Of a DNA stretch of 64,000 bases, positions 61,787 to 64,000 are shown piece after piece (positions within the stretch are counted from its first letter, which is position 1; every line of letters begins with the position of its first letter). The DNA comes from Porphyromonadaceae bacterium UBA7572 (GTDB lineage Bacteria > Bacteroidota > Bacteroidia > Bacteroidales > Muribaculaceae). The stretch is taken from the NCBI GenBank assembly GCA_002476625.1, contig DLLC01000070.1:41389-105388 (forward strand), given 5' to 3'. Below the pieces are notes generated by a model, which saw nothing but the letters and a program-made list of their open reading frames with translations, was not told the origin of the DNA and ran no database searches. Position numbers and translations under genes: made by a program.

Positions 61787-63109
61787 ATGTCCAATCAAAA
61801 GACTCCCACGGTAAAAATAGAAACGCTGGGCTGCAAGCTCAACTTCTCCGAGACGGCCACCATCAGCGCCTTACTTGCCAAACGCGGCATCACCCCAGCT
61901 AAAGAGGGCGATGTGCCGGCGGTGTGCGTGGTGAACACCTGCAGCGTGACCGAGCTCGCCGACAAGAAATGCCGCCAGCATATCCGTGGCCTCATCAAGC
62001 GCTACCCCGAAGCACTGATGGTGGTGACTGGCTGCTATGCGCAACTGAAAAGCCAGGAGATAGCCGCCATCGACGGCGTGGACATCGTGCTCGGCAGCGA
62101 GCAGAAGCTCCATATAGCAGAATATGTGGATCACTGGATGCAGCACCATCACAAGGAAGTGGCTGTCACCCCGCACAACCGCATCAGCCAGTTCAGTCCG
62201 TCGTGTGAGCGAGGCGACCGCACCCGCTACTGGCTAAAGGTGCAAGACGGCTGCGACTACTTCTGCACCTACTGCACCATTCCCATGGCCCGCGGCAGAA
62301 GCCGAAGCGGCACCATAGAGAGCCTTGTGGCACAAGCGCGTGAAGTGGCTGCCGAGGGTGGCAAGGAAATTGTCATCACAGGCGTGAACATAGGCGACTT
62401 CGGCAAAAACACCGGCGAGCGGCTCATCGACCTGCTCCGCGCCTTCGACGGTATCAAGGAGATAGAGCGCTTCCGCATCTCAAGCATCGAGCCCGACCTG
62501 CTCACCGACGAGATTATCGAGTTTTGCGCCCAATCGCGCGCCTTTATGCCACATTTCCACATTCCGCTCCAGTGCGGCAGCGACGCCGTGCTCCAGCTCA
62601 TGCACCGGCATTACGACACCGCCCTGTTCGCACACAAGATTGAGCGCATCCGCGCCCTTATCCCACACTGCTATGTGGGTGTGGACGTGATGGTGGGCAG
62701 CCGTGGCGAGACACCTGAATATTTTGAAGAGTCGGTCAAGTTTATTGAGAGCCTGCACATGCAGCATCTCCACGTGTTTCCTTACAGCGAGCGTCCCGGC
62801 ACCATGGCGCTGCGCATCCCCTACATCGTGCCCGACAAGGAGAAGAAAGAGCGCGTGGCGCGCATGATGCAGCTGAGCCAGGAGCAGGAGCGTCGCTACA
62901 TAGAGCGCTTCGTCGGCACCGTGCGCCCTGTGCTGTTCGAACAGTCGCACGGCGATGTCACGATGCACGGCTTCACCGACAACTACATACGCGTGAACAT
63001 CCCCCGATGCGAGGCGCTTGTCAACCAAGTGGCACCCGTGAGACTGACGCACATTTGCGACGACCTGTCGGTTAACGCTGAAGTAGTCACACCGCACTCC
63101 CCTGAATGA
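61787..63109 (+). CDS. mtaB: tRNA threonylcarbamoyladenosine methylthiotransferase
   Basis: Radical SAM enzyme that converts t6A37 to ms2t6A37 in tRNAs reading ANN codons. The 440-residue protein has auxiliary-cluster cysteines C16 (LGCKLN), C52 (NTCSVT) and C83 (TGCYAQ), and the radical SAM motif C156-x3-C160-x2-C163 (DGCDYFCTYCTIPMARG). LGCKLN and NTCSVTELADKKCRQ place it with MtaB rather than MiaB or RimO. Its stop overlaps the start of the acyltransferase gene (ATGA), so the two are translated together. Confidence 0.94.
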   Translation: MSNQKTPTVKIETLGCKLNFSETATISALLAKRGITPAKEGDVPAVCVVNTCSVTELADKKCRQHIRGLIKRYPEALMVVTGCYAQLKSQEIAAIDGVDIVLGSEQKLHIAEYVDHWMQHHHKEVAVTPHNRISQFSPSCERGDRTRYWLKVQDGCDYFCTYCTIPMARGRSRSGTIESLVAQAREVAAEGGKEIVITGVNIGDFGKNTGERLIDLLRAFDGIKEIERFRISSIEPDLLTDEIIEFCAQSRAFMPHFHIPLQCGSDAVLQLMHRHYDTALFAHKIERIRALIPHCYVGVDVMVGSRGETPEYFEESVKFIESLHMQHLHVFPYSERPGTMALRIPYIVPDKEKKERVARMMQLSQEQERRYIERFVGTVRPVLFEQSHGDVTMHGFTDNYIRVNIPRCEALVNQVAPVRLTHICDDLSVNAEVVTPHSPE

Positions 63110-64000
63110 TGATGAAAGCACGATTGCAAAACATACTGCTGGCGCCCCTCGGCTGGATGCTCCACCTGCTGGCGTTTATGCCGTGGTGGTGGATATGGCT
63201 TAACGCCGACGCGCTATATTTTATCGCCTACCACCTGCTACGCTACCGCCGAAAAATAGTGCGGAAGAACCTCGTGGACTGCTTTCCCGAAAAAAGCGCG
63301 GAGGAGATCCGCCAGATAGAGAAGCGCTTCTACCATAATTTCACCGACTATTTCTTTGAGACGGTGAAGATGCTGCACATGAGTGAGGCCGACATGAAAA
63401 AACGTATGGTGTTCCACAACGTGGATCTCGTGAAGAAAGCCTACCACGAGGGCAGAAGCACGATGATTTATGCCGCGCACTACTTCAACTGGGAATGGCT
63501 CACAAGCATATCGCTATGGTTCTCAGCCGACATGAACTCCAGCCACCACCTCGTGGGACAGGCCTACCACCCTCTTGAGAACCAGTGGTTCGACCGCTTC
63601 TTTCTTCACCTTCGCAACCGCTTCAGCACATGTATATCCAGCGGCGAGGTGCTCCGCGCCATGATTGAGGCCAAGCGTGAAGGCCGGCAGATGACACTCG
63701 GATTCCTCAGCGACCAGCACCCGCTGCCAGGACACAAGGGCGTGGTCACGGAATTCCTCCACCACCCCACCGACTTCATCAACGGCACCGAGGCCATCGC
63801 CCGGAAATTCGATATGCAGGTGCTCTACTTCCACACCCATAAGATACGAAGAGGCTATTACGAGTGCACACTCGACATGATGTGCCCCCACGCCAAGGAG
63901 CAGCCAAAAGACTCCATCACCCTGCTCTACGCGCGCATCCTTGAGCGGCACATCGCCCACGACCCCTCCATGTGGATGTGGACCCACAACCGCTGGAAGC
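63106..64000 (+). CDS. LpxL/HtrB-like lipid A acyltransferase, 3' end cut by window edge
   Basis: Inner-membrane lysophospholipid-acyltransferase-type enzyme that adds a secondary fatty acid to lipid A. The frame is open for 298 codons to the right edge. Three tandem ATG codons at 63106, 63109 and 63112 are all in frame. It has one N-terminal helix (GWMLHLLAFMPWWWIWLN), the catalytic H125-X4-E130 (AHYFNWEW), and the later conserved LGFLSDQHP region. Bacteroidota homologues are about 300 residues, so nearly the whole protein is present. It is coupled to mtaB by the ATGA overlap. Confidence 0.9.
   Translation, partial: MMMKARLQNILLAPLGWMLHLLAFMPWWWIWLNADALYFIAYHLLRYRRKIVRKNLVDCFPEKSAEEIRQIEKRFYHNFTDYFFETVKMLHMSEADMKKRMVFHNVDLVKKAYHEGRSTMIYAAHYFNWEWLTSISLWFSADMNSSHHLVGQAYHPLENQWFDRFFLHLRNRFSTCISSGEVLRAMIEAKREGRQMTLGFLSDQHPLPGHKGVVTEFLHHPTDFINGTEAIARKFDMQVLYFHTHKIRRGYYECTLDMMCPHAKEQPKDSITLLYARILERHIAHDPSMWMWTHNRWK

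Overview
The window looks like chromosome from a member of the Bacteroidales (phylum Bacteroidota). Most intergenic regions carry the phylum's promoter signature (TTTG or TTG, about 19-20 bases, TAnnTTTG). A complete type IX secretion (T9SS) core operon is present. The long, three-cysteine IspG and the paired methylthiotransferases MiaB and MtaB also fit. Base composition looks moderately GC-rich and drops through much of 37-46 kb. A T9SS-positive gut or oral lineage (for example Muribaculaceae or Prevotellaceae) is likely, but family placement is a guess. No rRNA, tRNA, CRISPR array, transposase or prophage was seen.

Layout. 1-18.1 kb is mostly housekeeping: argH (cut by the left edge), a family 2 glycosyltransferase, miaB, an MFS transporter and a MATE exporter. 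Then come a 999-residue predicted T9SS cargo protein, dus, a DUF2807 protein, rpoN, a PAP2-like membrane protein, purE-ispG and two small membrane proteins. 18.25-21.0 kb holds a single-gene MmeI-like (type IIL) restriction-modification enzyme. 21.1-28.7 kb holds a small lipoprotein and the minus-strand operon porT-porP-porK-porL-porM-porN (gldN).

28.8-48.6 kb is a surface-polysaccharide region. A minus-strand group (glycosyltransferase, acyltransferase, phosphoethanolamine-transferase-like enzyme) is transcribed divergently from a plus-strand export and assembly set. The plus set holds a Wzx-like flippase, Wza-like export lipoprotein, Wzc-like co-polymerase/kinase, Wzy-like polymerase, beta-helix protein, several glycosyltransferases, an acyltransferase and a radical SAM enzyme. 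Inside it, 43.1-44.1 kb is a mosaic pseudogene built from pieces of two unrelated glycosyltransferases and the tail of a second beta-helix gene. Its first 329 bp are a direct repeat of the start of an intact glycosyltransferase 2.0 kb downstream. No priming sugar-phosphate transferase is visible in the window.

48.7-64 kb returns to mixed core genes: ychF, a 1522-residue T9SS cargo protein with three internal repeats, a polyprenyl-phosphate-type glycosyltransferase overlapping a tricorn-like S41 protease, a SemiSWEET sugar transporter, an AraC regulator with a Bcr/CflA-type exporter, mtaB, and an LpxL-like acyltransferase cut by the right edge.

The genes converge on the envelope: a secretion machine, two of its probable substrates, a polysaccharide assembly locus and lipid A-modifying enzymes. 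The features most worth follow-up are the recombination scar with its flanking direct repeats, the Wzc-like protein that lacks several kinase hallmarks, the repeated domain of the 1522-residue cargo, and two dispersed intergenic repeat families.
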